Positions 43,801 through 53,692 of a DNA stretch of 64,000 bases are shown piece by piece. The first letter of the stretch is position 1, and each line of letters begins with the position of its first letter. Position numbers and translations under genes: made by a program. This stretch comes from Syntrophus sp963665935 (lineage in GTDB: Bacteria; Desulfobacterota; Syntrophia; Syntrophales; Syntrophaceae): assembly GCA_963665935.1 (NCBI GenBank), contig OY762510.1, forward strand, positions 2,356,001 to 2,420,000, read 5' to 3'. The notes beneath the pieces were generated by a model, which saw only the letters and a program-made list of their open reading frames with translations, was not told where the DNA came from and made no database searches.

Positions 43801-45093
43801 TTGGGTTTACAACAGCGTCTTGACCATCTGCGGCTTCTGCTCGCGCATGTACGAGAACGTCTCGGCCTCGGCTTCGGCTTCGTGCTGTGGGACGGTTCTC
43901 ACGTTCCGAACGATTATTCCGCGGATTCCTTTGCAATAAGCATAGCTGACGAGGGTGTGGTGGCGGCGCTCATCCGGCGGCCCGCAATAGAAACGCTGGC
44001 CAATTTATGGGTGGCGCGGCGTATCGACCTCGTCAATGGCACGATATTCGACCTAATCCAGCAGCGGCCGAAGGTGCACACCAAGCAGTTCATCCGGACG
44101 TTGGATAAGTGGCTGGTGTTGCAGGTCGCATCCAAGTTCCTGCTGGTGCCACGCGGCGATCCGTGGCCTCTCGAGCACCAGCCGAACGAGCGTCCGAGCA
44201 GCGGCAGCCCCGCGGAGAACAAGGAAAACATTTCCTATCACTACGATGTGTCAAATGCGTTCTACGCCCTATGGCTCGACAGCGAGATGGTTTACAGCTG
44301 CGCGTACTGCACCGACTGGGACAACGGTATCGACCGGATGCAGCAGGACAAACTGGAGATGATCTGCCGCAAGCTCCGCCTCAAGCAGGGAGAACACTTG
44401 CTCGACATGGGCTGCGGCTGGGGTGCGCTTTCATGCTATGCAGCGCAGCACTATGGCGTCACGGCCTATGGAGTCTCCCTTTCGGAACAGCAGGTCGCTT
44501 ATGGGCAGAAGAAGGTAAGGCAACTGGGCCTGGAGGGGCGGGTCAAGATCGAGCTCAAGGACTATTCCACCGTCGAGGGCAAGTTCGACAAAGTCACGTC
44601 GATCGGCTTCCATGAGCACATCGGCATCGACAACTATCCCACCTACTACGCCACTGTGAAGCGTGTGCTCAAACGTGACGGCCTGTTTCTGCATCATGCC
44701 ATCACCCGCCCGGCCAAGAAAGACATGCGCACCTTCCGCCACAAGCGTCCCGAGTTTGCGCTACTCACCAAGCACATCTTCCCCGGCGGCGAACTCGACC
44801 ACATCGGCAACACGATCACGATGATGGAGCAGTACGGATTCGAGGTGCACGACGTGGAGAACTGGCGCGAGCATTATCAACGTACGTGCCGGCATTGGCA
44901 CGATCGACTGCTTGCCAACTATGATGCTGCTGTCGCGGAAGTCGGTGAGCCGAAGACGCGTCTGTGGCTCATCTATCTCGCCGCCTGTTCAATCGCCTTC
45001 GAGCGTAACAGCGTGTTCCTGTACCAAACGCTCGCCTCCAAGCGCCGCAGTGGCCCTTCTGGCCTACCGCCTACCAGAGCGGATCTGTATTGA
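43801..45093 (+). CDS. cfa: Cyclopropane-fatty-acyl-phospholipid synthase
   Basis: 430 residues from a TTG at 43801, chosen because AAGGAGG lies five bases upstream; an in-frame ATG at 43786 would place that site inside the gene. The class I SAM-binding loop is LLDMGCGWGALSCYAA. Other family motifs are ENISYHYDVSNAFYALWLD, MVYSCAYCTDW, and IGFHEHIGIDNYPTYYATVKRVL. It adds a methylene bridge to unsaturated membrane lipid chains. GC content is higher than the neighbouring RTX and IS sequences, which hints at a different origin. Confidence 0.93.
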   Translation: MGLQQRLDHLRLLLAHVRERLGLGFGFVLWDGSHVPNDYSADSFAISIADEGVVAALIRRPAIETLANLWVARRIDLVNGTIFDLIQQRPKVHTKQFIRTLDKWLVLQVASKFLLVPRGDPWPLEHQPNERPSSGSPAENKENISYHYDVSNAFYALWLDSEMVYSCAYCTDWDNGIDRMQQDKLEMICRKLRLKQGEHLLDMGCGWGALSCYAAQHYGVTAYGVSLSEQQVAYGQKKVRQLGLEGRVKIELKDYSTVEGKFDKVTSIGFHEHIGIDNYPTYYATVKRVLKRDGLFLHHAITRPAKKDMRTFRHKRPEFALLTKHIFPGGELDHIGNTITMMEQYGFEVHDVENWREHYQRTCRHWHDRLLANYDAAVAEVGEPKTRLWLIYLAACSIAFERNSVFLYQTLASKRRSGPSGLPPTRADLY

Positions 45094-45588
45094 TCATGGC
45101 GATCGGGCGGAGCTATCTGGATTCCGGTGTTAAAAATAATCCTTTAAATATAAAACGGATGGTTGAAAAAGGAAGATGTTTGCAGAGAAAGACCCAATAA
45201 TTCAAGATGTTATTGACGTATATCCACAGGTCTTGTTGATAACTTCATCGATCTTTGTGGAAAGAGGTTCCGAACTGTTAAAAATTAAATGTGGTTTTAT
45301 AGATTGCCAACTTTTTAGGCAACATTAATAAGAAAGAATACGATAATCCAGAATTAAAACAATACGGCTTGGTTACGGAAAATATCCCATAAGTAAACTG
45401 GTACAAATGTTTTTCCAATAAACTAAGTCCCGAAATTTATGCCATACTTAATGCTATTAAGGATTTAAAGCGTGTGTGGAGGACTATCTGAGGGACAATG
45501 AAGACGGCCTTCAAAGATGGGCGAAAAAGCTAAAGAGTGAAGACTATTGCCAAAAATTAACGATTCCCGGTTTTTTCCGGAATTGACT
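45094..45588. other. Decayed coding sequence, no intact gene
   Basis: Short protein-like pieces occur in different frames (IIQDVIDVYPQVLLITSSIF near 45200; LRDNEDGLQRWAKKLKSEDY near 45490), separated by stops. This looks like one or two old pseudogenes that I cannot identify. AT content is high. Confidence 0.4.
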
Positions 45589-46137
45589 CTATTGGCCGGA
45601 AACCGAAAAGGGAAAAGAGATCGATCCGGATTCCGTCAAACGCGAGAGGATCTTGGTGCGGATCATGTTCTTCATCCGGTTCTTGACCGCGACCCTGCTT
45701 TTGGGATGAAAGGAAAAAGTCATGTTACTCAATGATGTTACCAGGGTTGTTTGGCCTATGACTTCTACCTCCACGTTTGGTTTCTGGAAGATGGAAAACA
45801 ATACCTTGGGGAGGGATGCAAGCAACAGCCGGGAATCGAGGAGCAGTTCGAAGTTTTCATTGCCTTTTATGTTCAGCGTCCCCTGAATGCGGGATGCCCC
45901 CAGAGGCTGACCGTCGATGTAGGTGTTGAAGGTGGTGTTTTCCACCGAGCAGCCGAAGGCGTTGGGATTGTGGAAAAGGGTCCGGACCCGAAGCGTGACA
46001 TTTTCTTTATTGATGTCTAAGAGTTCGACATCAGAGATCTTTATAAACTCCGGTTTGCTGATTATCTGCTGAGGAGAACAGGCAAATAGACCCCAGAAGA
46101 TGAGCCACAAAACAAGAAGCAGTCGCGCGTTTTTCAT
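45589..46137 (-). CDS. LEA14-type lipoprotein
   Basis: 182 residues. The N-terminus is a lipoprotein signal peptide (LLLVLWLIFWGLFACSPQ, lipobox cysteine in LFAC). The rest is an LEA type 2 (LEA14/WHy) domain: ISDVELLDINKENVTLRVRTLFHNPNAFG and later VEVIGQTTLVTSL. Such proteins are membrane-anchored with a beta-sandwich fold; their exact role in bacteria is unclear. Confidence 0.82.
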   Translation of the reverse strand: MKNARLLLVLWLIFWGLFACSPQQIISKPEFIKISDVELLDINKENVTLRVRTLFHNPNAFGCSVENTTFNTYIDGQPLGASRIQGTLNIKGNENFELLLDSRLLLASLPKVLFSIFQKPNVEVEVIGQTTLVTSLSNMTFSFHPKSRVAVKNRMKNMIRTKILSRLTESGSISFPFSVSGQ

Positions 46138-46355
46138 GTTATCTTAATCTTATACCCCTTTGCCTATGGCTCATTACCTGATCTCCCCCTGGGTGTCAAG
46201 AGTGGCCACAACCAGGGATTTGTAGCTTCGAACAATAACTCGATATTGATTAAACGCTGGCAAACTGGTAACTAATCGTTCTATCTCGCATCTCACCTCA
46301 ACTTTCTGAGCAGGAGCGGATAGATGCGGAAGCCAGCCCCGGAAAGGAATGAGAA

Positions 46356-47771
46356 ATGAATAACGACACATTTCGGAAAGAGTTGCACCGGTTTGCAGAT
46401 TGGATCGCGGATTACTACGAAAAAGTGGACGGCTATCCCGTAAAATCGCAGGTTCAGCCGCGGGAAATATTTTCACAATTGAGCAGAATGGACTGCTTCG
46501 AGGAGGCGGAAACGGAGACGCTGCTTGCAGACTTCGAGCGTATCCTCCTTCCCGGAATCACGCATTGGCAGAGCCCGAACTTCTATGCCTATTTCCCCGC
46601 AAACACCAGCCCTCCGTCGATCCTGGCAGAGATGCTTACCGCTGCGCTTGCCCAGCAATGCATGATTTGGGAAACGTCCCCCGCAGCGACTGAACTTGAG
46701 GAATATGTCATGTCGCAACTCCGTGACCTGATCGGACTGCCGGAAACATTTACCGGGGTGATTCAGGACAGTGCTTCAACGGCCACTTTGACAGCGATGC
46801 TCATGGCGCGCGAACGGGCATCAAACTACAGCATCAACGATAGAGGCTTTTCCGGCGAACGGTTCCGGCTCTACTGTTCCCAAGAGGCGCATTCGTCCAT
46901 CGAGAAGGGCGTGAAGATCGCAGGATTCGGCAAAGAAAACCTGGTGAAGATCCCCGTGGACGGGGATTTTGCCATGATTCCCGGCGAACTGGAGGCCAGG
47001 ATTCAGAAGGACCTGCAAGCCGGCTTTCTTCCTCTGGCCGTGGTATCGGCCATGGGGACGACTGGCTCGACGGCATTCGACCCCATTCGAGAGATTGCCG
47101 GTATTGCTTCCAGATACAGGCTATTCCATCATGTGGATGGCGCAATGGCCGGCACGGCGTTGATTCTTCCCGAAATACGCCATCTGGCCGATGGCCTGGA
47201 ACTTGCCGATTCCTTTGTTTTCAATCCCCATAAGTGGATGTTCACCAATTTCGATTGCTCCGCCTTCTACGTCAAAGATCCTGAGGCGTTGATCCGTACG
47301 TTTTCGATTACCCCCGAATATCTCAAAACAAAGCGGGATGAGGAGGTGAATAACTACCGCGATTGGGGCATCCCTCTGGGCAGGAGATTCCGGGCCTTGA
47401 AGCTGTGGTTTGTCCTTCGCAATTACGGAAAAGCCGGATTGCAGGCTAAGATTCGGGAGCATCTGCGGCTGGCGCGGCTTTTTGCCGAAAAACTGGGCAG
47501 TCGGAAAGATTTCCGGTTGCTTGCTCCCGTTGCGCTCAATACGGTTTGCTTCCACTACGAGCCGTCCAACTATGCAGGTGATCTCAATGAATTGAACGCC
47601 GGACTGCTCGACCGTCTGAACAGTTCGGGAAAACTCTATCTGACCCACACGAAACTCCGGGATCAGTTTGCTCTGCGGCTGGTTGTGGCGCAGACCGATA
47701 CAACGGAGAGGCATATCAGGGAAGCTTTTGATTTTATCGTGAAGACGGCTGAAGAGATTGGACAGGAATAG
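46356..47771 (+). CDS. PLP-dependent group II decarboxylase (aromatic amino acid type)
   Basis: 471 residues. The PLP lysine is in VFNPHKWMFTNFDCSAFYV. The region HVDGAMAGTALILPE holds the PLP-contacting aspartate/alanine, and QDSASTATLTAMLMAR lies at the cofactor phosphate. The N-terminal helical arm (FRKELHRFADWIADYYEKV) is typical of DOPA/tryptophan decarboxylases. It should release CO2 from an aromatic amino acid. The substrate cannot be fixed from sequence; GGAAAGGAATGAGAA precedes the start. Confidence 0.88.
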   Translation: MNNDTFRKELHRFADWIADYYEKVDGYPVKSQVQPREIFSQLSRMDCFEEAETETLLADFERILLPGITHWQSPNFYAYFPANTSPPSILAEMLTAALAQQCMIWETSPAATELEEYVMSQLRDLIGLPETFTGVIQDSASTATLTAMLMARERASNYSINDRGFSGERFRLYCSQEAHSSIEKGVKIAGFGKENLVKIPVDGDFAMIPGELEARIQKDLQAGFLPLAVVSAMGTTGSTAFDPIREIAGIASRYRLFHHVDGAMAGTALILPEIRHLADGLELADSFVFNPHKWMFTNFDCSAFYVKDPEALIRTFSITPEYLKTKRDEEVNNYRDWGIPLGRRFRALKLWFVLRNYGKAGLQAKIREHLRLARLFAEKLGSRKDFRLLAPVALNTVCFHYEPSNYAGDLNELNAGLLDRLNSSGKLYLTHTKLRDQFALRLVVAQTDTTERHIREAFDFIVKTAEEIGQE

Positions 47772-47800
47772 TATTACGAGTATTTCGGAGGTTCTTCCCC

Positions 47801-48568
47801 ATGAGCTTTACAGCCAAAAATAGAGCTGTTCTGATAAGATCAGGTAAGATTCTCTTGTTCTGTGCTGCCATACTGGCGACTACGAAACTCACCCTTCAAT
47901 TCGACGCACTAACCAGTCAGCCGACAGCAGCATTCGGTTTTATCATTATCGTGCTGCTTTCTGCATACTTCGGAGATCTGATCGTAGCCATCAGCACATC
48001 ACTTGTGGCTACGCTTTGTTTTGACTATTTCTACCTTGCTCCTGTTGGAACCTTCAATGTCTATGCATTCCCCGACTGGATTTCGCTGGTGGCTTTCCTT
48101 CTGGCGACTGTGATCATCAGCCGGCTTACTGCATCTGCATCTGAAAGCAAGACAAACGCAACTGAACTCAATGAAACGGTGTTGCAGCTGGAACAATTTG
48201 GGGAATGGCTCTCATCCATACCGGATGACCAGCTTGCACTGCCGCTGATTGCCAAAGGCGTCATGGATATCTTTTCCTTGGATTTCTGTTCCATCTATAT
48301 CCATGGTGAAGGGAAATGGAAACATTCCATTGGGATTGCAGCGTCTCCGGTCTTTCAGGAGATTGAGAGAAAGTTGAGCCTCTTCGAAGATCACCCCAAA
48401 AGCCTCATTGAACTGGCAACCGAGAACATACCGGGCGTTCGATATATGCCCCTTGTCAAGGGGAAGATACCACCCGTCGTATTGGTCGTTAAGGGCCATG
48501 CTCTCCCTACGAATGCCATAGGAGCCGTCGCAAGGATGATCAGTCTCCGCCTGGGCCTGGCAATTTAG
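47801..48568 (+). CDS. DUF4118 (KdpD-like) membrane protein without kinase
   Basis: 255 residues. Four hydrophobic segments at about 13-33, 43-60, 65-80 and 90-108 form a DUF4118 domain as in KdpD (PTAAFGFIIIVLLSAYFGDLIVAISTSLVATLCFDYFYLAP). A coiled linker (SASESKTNATELNETVLQLEQF) leads to a GAF-like part. The histidine kinase domains that usually follow are missing and the gene ends cleanly. It is 30 bases downstream of the decarboxylase and probably co-transcribed. Confidence 0.8.
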   Translation: MSFTAKNRAVLIRSGKILLFCAAILATTKLTLQFDALTSQPTAAFGFIIIVLLSAYFGDLIVAISTSLVATLCFDYFYLAPVGTFNVYAFPDWISLVAFLLATVIISRLTASASESKTNATELNETVLQLEQFGEWLSSIPDDQLALPLIAKGVMDIFSLDFCSIYIHGEGKWKHSIGIAASPVFQEIERKLSLFEDHPKSLIELATENIPGVRYMPLVKGKIPPVVLVVKGHALPTNAIGAVARMISLRLGLAI

Positions 48569-48652
48569 CGACCGAAGAACAATGAGAGACTGTATATTCC
48601 ACCGCTATATCAAACGGCGACTTTTGTTTGCAGGAGAGTTTCAGCTTTAGGC

Positions 48653-49513
48653 ATGCAAGGCACTTTATGGATGATATCCTCGGCGATCTTTTTCAGCCTC
48701 ATGTCGGTATTGGTGCGAATCGCCGCTGAAAAATATGGGATCAGTGCCTGGAAGACATCGGAAATTCGTTTTGTTATGGGCATCGTGATCATCCTGGTCA
48801 TCTCGATCTGGATGCGGGATCCCCTGCGTTTTGTAAACCGTCCCTGGCTCTTGTCTCGCGGGCTGTTCGGTGGTGCTGCCGTCTGTATCTACTTTTATGC
48901 CATCACACAGATCGGTATCGCCAAAGCGACAATCTACACCTACACTTATCCCATCTGGGCGGGGCTCCTTTCCCCCATTTTATTGAAAGATCAAATGAGA
49001 CCGGGGGTATGGATGGCCATATTGGCTGCCTTCGGCGGACTCTACTTGATCATTGTTCCATCACAGGGTCTGGGAGCAACTTCATGGATGGATCTCTTCG
49101 CGCTCTCAGGCGGCATCCTATCCGGCTGGGCAATTCTCTCCGTCAAGAAACTTCACGAAACGGATACCTCACGGGCCATTCTTTTTTCCCAATGTTTTTT
49201 CGGCTTGATTATCGTTGTCGCGCCGGCGCAGATCGAGGGTTATTCTTTTTCCCCCGTATCCTGGATTACCCTGCTTGCGATTGGAATTGTTGCCACGATT
49301 GCCCAGTTACAGATGACCTATGCCTACAAATTCATCAATGCAACGGAGGGGTCGTTACTGAGCATGCTCAATCCCGTGATCAATGTCCTGCTGGGAATGA
49401 TTTTCTTTCATGAACCACTGACTTTGCGATCTATCCTGGGCTGCACGATCATTCTGATCAGTTGCACTTACGCGGCCATGTTTCAGCATGTTGCCGAAGA
49501 CATTAGAAGATGA
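48653..49513 (+). CDS. EamA/DMT-family exporter
   Basis: 286 residues, ten hydrophobic segments in two EamA repeats. The repeat ends are recognisable: ATIYTYTYPIWAGLLSPILLKDQMRPGVWMAILAAFGGLYLI and GSLLSMLNPVINVLLGMIFFHEPLTLRSILGCTIILIS. Such carriers export small metabolites or amino acids across the inner membrane. Substrate unknown. Confidence 0.88.
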   Translation: MQGTLWMISSAIFFSLMSVLVRIAAEKYGISAWKTSEIRFVMGIVIILVISIWMRDPLRFVNRPWLLSRGLFGGAAVCIYFYAITQIGIAKATIYTYTYPIWAGLLSPILLKDQMRPGVWMAILAAFGGLYLIIVPSQGLGATSWMDLFALSGGILSGWAILSVKKLHETDTSRAILFSQCFFGLIIVVAPAQIEGYSFSPVSWITLLAIGIVATIAQLQMTYAYKFINATEGSLLSMLNPVINVLLGMIFFHEPLTLRSILGCTIILISCTYAAMFQHVAEDIRR

Positions 49514-49593
49514 AAATACAATTGATCCTGTCCCTGTAAGCAGGAGATGATCCTGTCATTCATGATGGGGAATTCGAGCAGTGCCTGGTGAAC

Positions 49594-49629
49594 AAAAAAG
49601 GCAGGATCTTTCCTGATCCTGCCTTTTTT
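49594..49629. terminator. Bidirectional terminator
   Basis: 15-base perfect stem AAAAAAGGCAGGATC / GATCCTGCCTTTTTT with a six-base loop, between two convergent genes; serves both. Confidence 0.9.
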
Positions 49630-49688
49630 ATTGAGTTAAACGACGCTGTTCCTCGAAGCTGTTTTCCCGAATAACCTATCCCGTTTAT

Positions 49689-50333
49689 TTATTTGCTGAA
49701 TTTCCTCCTCAGGCCCGCAAGACCCAAAAGCCCTGGAGCGAAAAGGAGAAGAGATGCGGGAAGAGGGACTGCATCCACTCTCACATAATCAAGGGTAGGC
49801 CCTTGATATATGGAACCGGTATAGGTGCTGGTAAAGGTGAGGTAGGACCAATCAGAGTCCGCGACAAAGGTGAAAGACTTGTTTTCCCATGAGAGGGGCA
49901 TAGCTGCATAATAACTTGGTTCAGTGACCAGATGAGAGAAAGTCTGGGGGGTGCCGCCGTTGACGGATACGTCCATGGTCATGGTTTGTCCGTACTGTCC
50001 AGAAGGGTTGCCCGCCATCGCAAACTGAACGATATAGGTCTGTCCGGGGGTCGTGCTGAAAGCGTCACTCCGGATCTCACCAACGGAAGAGCCATTCATG
50101 TCAAGGCTGAATTGGCCATCAGCGGCTTGCCACCAGTTACCGGAGGGGGCATAGGACACATCGATCGACCCTTTGGTGACCGTCCATCCTGTGAAGGAAT
50201 AGGTTGCCCACACAGGTCCGGCCCAATTGCTGAACCCCGTTTCGAAGCTTCCATTCACAATCATGTTTGCAAAAGACAAGGATGGAGCGATACATGCCAG
50301 TGCTACCAATGCAAGCAAAAAAAGCTTCTTCAT
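49689..50333 (-). CDS. PEP-CTERM sorted exported protein
   Basis: 214 residues from the ATG at 50333 (GGGGGAAC upstream). Signal peptide KKLFLLALVALACIAPSLSFA, then a DUF642/lamin-like beta region (NMIVNGSFETGFSNW...GSIDVSYAPSGNWWQAADGQFSLDMNG). The C-terminus is VPLPASLLLFAPGLLGLAGL followed by RRKFSK, a PEP-CTERM signal (here with P-L-P in place of V-P-E-P). It should be cleaved by an exosortase and released or attached to exopolysaccharide. No exosortase is in the window. Confidence 0.85.
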   Translation of the reverse strand: MKKLFLLALVALACIAPSLSFANMIVNGSFETGFSNWAGPVWATYSFTGWTVTKGSIDVSYAPSGNWWQAADGQFSLDMNGSSVGEIRSDAFSTTPGQTYIVQFAMAGNPSGQYGQTMTMDVSVNGGTPQTFSHLVTEPSYYAAMPLSWENKSFTFVADSDWSYLTFTSTYTGSIYQGPTLDYVRVDAVPLPASLLLFAPGLLGLAGLRRKFSK

Positions 50334-50626
50334 AAATGTTCCCCCTTTGTGTTTTAAAAAGTCTGTCTGACCTGCCTGCCGGCTTTCGAAATTCTCAGCT
50401 CCTTGAATTCCAGCGCTCTGGTCTAACAATGGTTGCTTTTTCAGTATTTATTACTTGACTTTAAGACGCAATGTATCGATAAATTTGATGATAGAAAAAA
50501 TTACCAATAAGTCAATACATTGAACTTGGTATTTTATTTAAGGATAAGGTGTAAGGCAATCCATTAATCTTCAATCTTAATCTTGCAAGGTTTGAGCGCA
50601 TTTCTTAGATGAAAGGATGAGTCAGA

Positions 50627-50932
50627 ATGAACGATGTCATTGGTGTTGCGTGGTTCAGGGATGAGCTTACATACCGTGAAGCGCTGGAGATCTTTACCGA
50701 TCCTGAAAATATGCCCGCTACTTTTGAAAAGTGGAAAGCGCTTGTCGGAAGGCAGTGCGAATTGATTAAGAATGGCGGCAATATCGCGATTCGCGCAGAC
50801 ATCAATCCGGAAACCTTTTCCGCATGGTGCAATGCGCATGGATTCAAGGCTGATGCCTGGGGAAGAACGGCGTTTGCCAACCATGTCGCACTTGAGTATC
50901 AGAAGACCGGTAAAGGAACGATTATCGAATAG
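50627..50932 (+). CDS. Conserved-looking small cytosolic protein, unknown
   Basis: 101 residues preceded by GAAAGGATGAG. The start VIGVAWFRDELTYREALEIF and the end GRTAFANHVALEYQKTGKG make a compact alpha/beta protein without signal or cysteine motifs. No family named. It stands alone, convergent with the dehydrogenase pseudogene. Confidence 0.6.
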   Translation: MNDVIGVAWFRDELTYREALEIFTDPENMPATFEKWKALVGRQCELIKNGGNIAIRADINPETFSAWCNAHGFKADAWGRTAFANHVALEYQKTGKGTIIE

Positions 50933-50951
50933 CCCGTGAAGTCTGTTCCGT

Positions 50952-51943
50952 TCAGGCCTCGCCGGCCACTTTGCGCAGTTCGGCAAGGAGGTTGTCCTCT
51001 ATTTCGATAAGGCCGGATTCCCGACACTGCCTGGCCAGACGGCTTTCTTTTTCTCCCGGCATGAGTATCTCGTCCACCCCGGGCAGTTTCTTCGTGGACT
51101 TGACTTTTTGGATGATCTCCGAAACATGACTGACAAGGGTGTCGCGTTCCGTCAGGAGTTCCGGATCAATGGCAAAAATCAAATGCCCCCAGTTGCCTTT
51201 GCTGTCGCCGATGCCACAGAAGGCGGCGCCAACCAGCGGTCCCGCAAGTATCTCGCCGATCAGAGCCAGACCGGATCCTTTATAACTCCGGTCAAAGGAA
51301 CGAATCGCGCCCGCAATGGCCTTTTGCGGATCTGTTGTCGGATTACCCTCGTTATCATAGGCAAAATCAGCCGGAATGCTTCTGCCTGCCGTCTGGGCTT
51401 CAACCAGTCCAAAATAGGACGTCGCCGCGGTCGACATATCGAGCACGATGGGGTCCTGGTCGCTGGGGATGGCGATGGCCAAAGGGTTGGTCCCGAAGAC
51501 AGGCTCATATGATCCATAAACGGCAACTCTCTGTGGTGAGCGGCCGAAGCAAAGCCGATCAGCCCCTCTGCTGCCAGGCGGGAAGCATAGTAACCGATGG
51601 CTCCGGAAGAGGTGTTGGTGTTGAATGTCCCCGCAATGGCAAACCCGCTTTTCTTTGCCTTTTCTTTCACAATTTCCACGGCCCTTCCGACAACCAGCAT
51701 GGCGTGGTTTTTGTTGCCGTTGATCCGTGCAGAAATCGGGGTTTCCTTTTCGATGACGATTTCCCCTGCCTGCGGGTCTTTGGGAATGCCCTTGTCGATC
51801 AGTTTAACAACTCCCTGATTGTTGACCCGCAGTTGGGCGTAAAGCATTACATCGGCAATGACCTGAACTTCTTCATCGGTGTAACCGTATTTCTTCACTG
51901 CCCTGCGCGTCAGTTCCTCAAGTTCTTTAAGCGATATCTTCAT
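50952..51943 (-). pseudogene. Malate/L-lactate dehydrogenase family, frameshifted
   Basis: The first half (from 51943) reads as an Ldh2/MDH2-family oxidoreductase (GYTDEEVQVIADVML, KKSGFAIAGTFNTNTSSGAIGYY). Near 51530 the frame breaks. The second half resumes in another frame with VAVYGSYEPVFGTNPLAIAI and continues to a normal C-terminus. The break falls in CTCTCT (51527-51532), so two extra bases in a GA repeat explain it. Without them the protein would be about 330 residues and complete. It is either a recent mutation or a sequencing error. Confidence 0.85.
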
Positions 51944-52102
51944 TCTTCTCTCCTGAAAGAGCTTGTCCGATTCCGGAGCCCAAAGGCCAGGCGATCTAAT
52001 ATCATGAATGGTTTTGCCTATCGTCTGTTGATCAACCCACCAATTGAACTCACTGCGGACAACAAGGTGTCATTTAGAAAGGGCGCAATTTAAGAGGTGA
52101 AA

Positions 52103-52176
52103 TGGCTGAGGGGCAAGGACTCGAACCTCGATTATCAGGGCCAGAACCTGGTGTCCTACCTTTAGACGACCCCTCA
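52103..52176 (-). tRNA. tRNA-Gln (CTG)
   Basis: 74 nucleotides with encoded CCA. Acceptor TGAGGGG/CCCCTCA, D arm GTC...GAC, anticodon loop TTCTGGC with anticodon CTG, T arm CGAGG TTCGAGT CCTTG. Position 27-43 is a C-A mismatch, the only irregular pair. Confidence 0.9.
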
Positions 52177-52361
52177 GTGTAAAAACGCTAATGTCTAGCT
52201 CCTTTTGTCGTAAAGGCAATGATCCTGCCATTCTATTGTGCGAAAATCGCTTAAATATACAATAGGTTACATGGTTGTATCCATCGAAAATCGATACATA
52301 ATTGTCCGTTGTGGAAAAAATCGTACATAAATGTATTGATGATAGAAGAAAAGGCAGGAAA

Positions 52362-52601
52362 TCAATAACGGATGAACCATTCATCGAGATGACCTGCATA
52401 GATGAGAATAAAAACTCTGCCTTGTCGTGTTTTGACTTTGTAATAATCCATTACAGGTCGCTCTGGTTCTCTCCCTCCTTCATACCAGCGATCCAGAATT
52501 TCCGTGATTTCCCAATGGTTTCCCTGAAACGCAAAAGAAAGGGGATATTCATTAACCTTGTAACCGCTGCGGCATTGCACTTGGATTTTTTCGTATTCCA
52601 T
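52362..52601 (-). CDS. Small protein resembling DUF6504-type domains
   Basis: 79 residues, beta-rich: YPLSFAFQGNHWEITEILDRWYE, then YYKVKTRQGRVFILIYAGHLDEWFI. The pattern of tryptophans and the DRW motif resembles small DUF6504-like proteins seen near DNA repair genes. The match is by eye. GGAAGCAGGAT precedes the start. Confidence 0.6.
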   Translation of the reverse strand: MEYEKIQVQCRSGYKVNEYPLSFAFQGNHWEITEILDRWYEGGREPERPVMDYYKVKTRQGRVFILIYAGHLDEWFIRY

Positions 52602-52896
52602 ATCCTGCTTCCCAGGCGGAAATAATTCTTCTTCCCACCATCAACGACCGATATTTGTATCCATCCGGTTAATGAAGAGTTATAATTCCTGCTCAGAAAA
52701 ATTTCTGCGAGTCGGAAGTTTAAAATTATAAAACATGACTCTTGAAATATCATTCAAATTCATGCGGGGAAAGTGATTGACATCCAAATGAAACTTTTCT
52801 ACAAAAATTTCTTAAAAATCAATGTCTTATTAAAAAAGATGAACGGAACGGGAAAAGTGCACCTTGATTTGAATATAATGACGGAGGTATCTGAAA

Positions 52897-53667
52897 ATGG
52901 CTGAATCCCCTCTTCATGTGTGGCTGGAACAGGGCGAACAGTTGTTGCGCCTGCGCCTTTTTCGACCCAAGGCAAATATTATCGATGCCGCCATGATTGC
53001 GGCTTTGAAAGACGCTTTCGACAAGAATCTTTCCAATACCCGACTTCGCGCGGTGCTGCTTGATGCGGAAGGGCCGCATTTCAGTTTCGGCGCCAGTGTG
53101 GAGGAGCACCTGCCGGAAGCTTGTGCGGAGATGCTCTCTTCGATGCATTCTTTGATCTGGCAGATGTTGGAATACGAAGTGCCCATTCTGGTAGCGGTAC
53201 ACGGCCAATGCCTGGGGGGCGGACTGGAGGTTGCGGCGGCGGGCCATATGATCTTCGCTGCTCCAAATGCGTCGCTGGGGCAGCCCGAAGTAAGGCTGGG
53301 CGTGTTTGCTCCCCCTGCCTCCTGTCTGTTGCCGGAAAAAATCGGTCAATCCCGGGCCGAAGATCTTCTCTTTTCCGGTCGTAGCATTGATGCGGAGGAG
53401 GCGTATCGCATCGGTCTGGTGACCCGCGTGGCTGAAGATCCCCAACAGGCAGCGCTGGACTATTTCCAGGACTTTCTGGCCCCGCTCAGTGCCAGTACCG
53501 TGAGGTTTGCCGTTCGGGCAGCCCGCGTAACGGTCAATGAGCGCATAAAAATCAAGCTGGACGCGGTCAAAAAGATGTATCTCGAAGATCTGATGGCGGG
53601 CCATGATGCAGTGGAAGGGCTAAATGCCTTTCTGGAAAAGCGTCCTGCCGTTTGGGACGATCGTTAA
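52897..53667 (+). CDS. dch: Cyclohexa-1,5-dienecarbonyl-CoA hydratase
   Basis: 256 residues, crotonase fold. It carries the sequence pattern of Dch enzymes: LRLRLFRPKANIIDAAMI, AEGPHFSFGASVEEHLPE (oxyanion hole), VAVHGQCLGGGLEVAAAGH, LGQPEVRLGVFAPPASCLLPE, and SRAEDLLFSGRSIDAEEAYRIGLV. The enzyme adds water to the conjugated dienoyl-CoA formed by benzoyl-CoA reductase and in reverse takes part in cyclohexane carboxylate formation, a hallmark of Syntrophus. It has a good SD (ACGGAGGT) and is 25 bases upstream of nrdJ. Other genes of the pathway are not in the window. Confidence 0.87.
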   Translation: MAESPLHVWLEQGEQLLRLRLFRPKANIIDAAMIAALKDAFDKNLSNTRLRAVLLDAEGPHFSFGASVEEHLPEACAEMLSSMHSLIWQMLEYEVPILVAVHGQCLGGGLEVAAAGHMIFAAPNASLGQPEVRLGVFAPPASCLLPEKIGQSRAEDLLFSGRSIDAEEAYRIGLVTRVAEDPQQAALDYFQDFLAPLSASTVRFAVRAARVTVNERIKIKLDAVKKMYLEDLMAGHDAVEGLNAFLEKRPAVWDDR

Positions 53668-53692
53668 CTCGAATGCCGAAAAGGGGAGAGTT

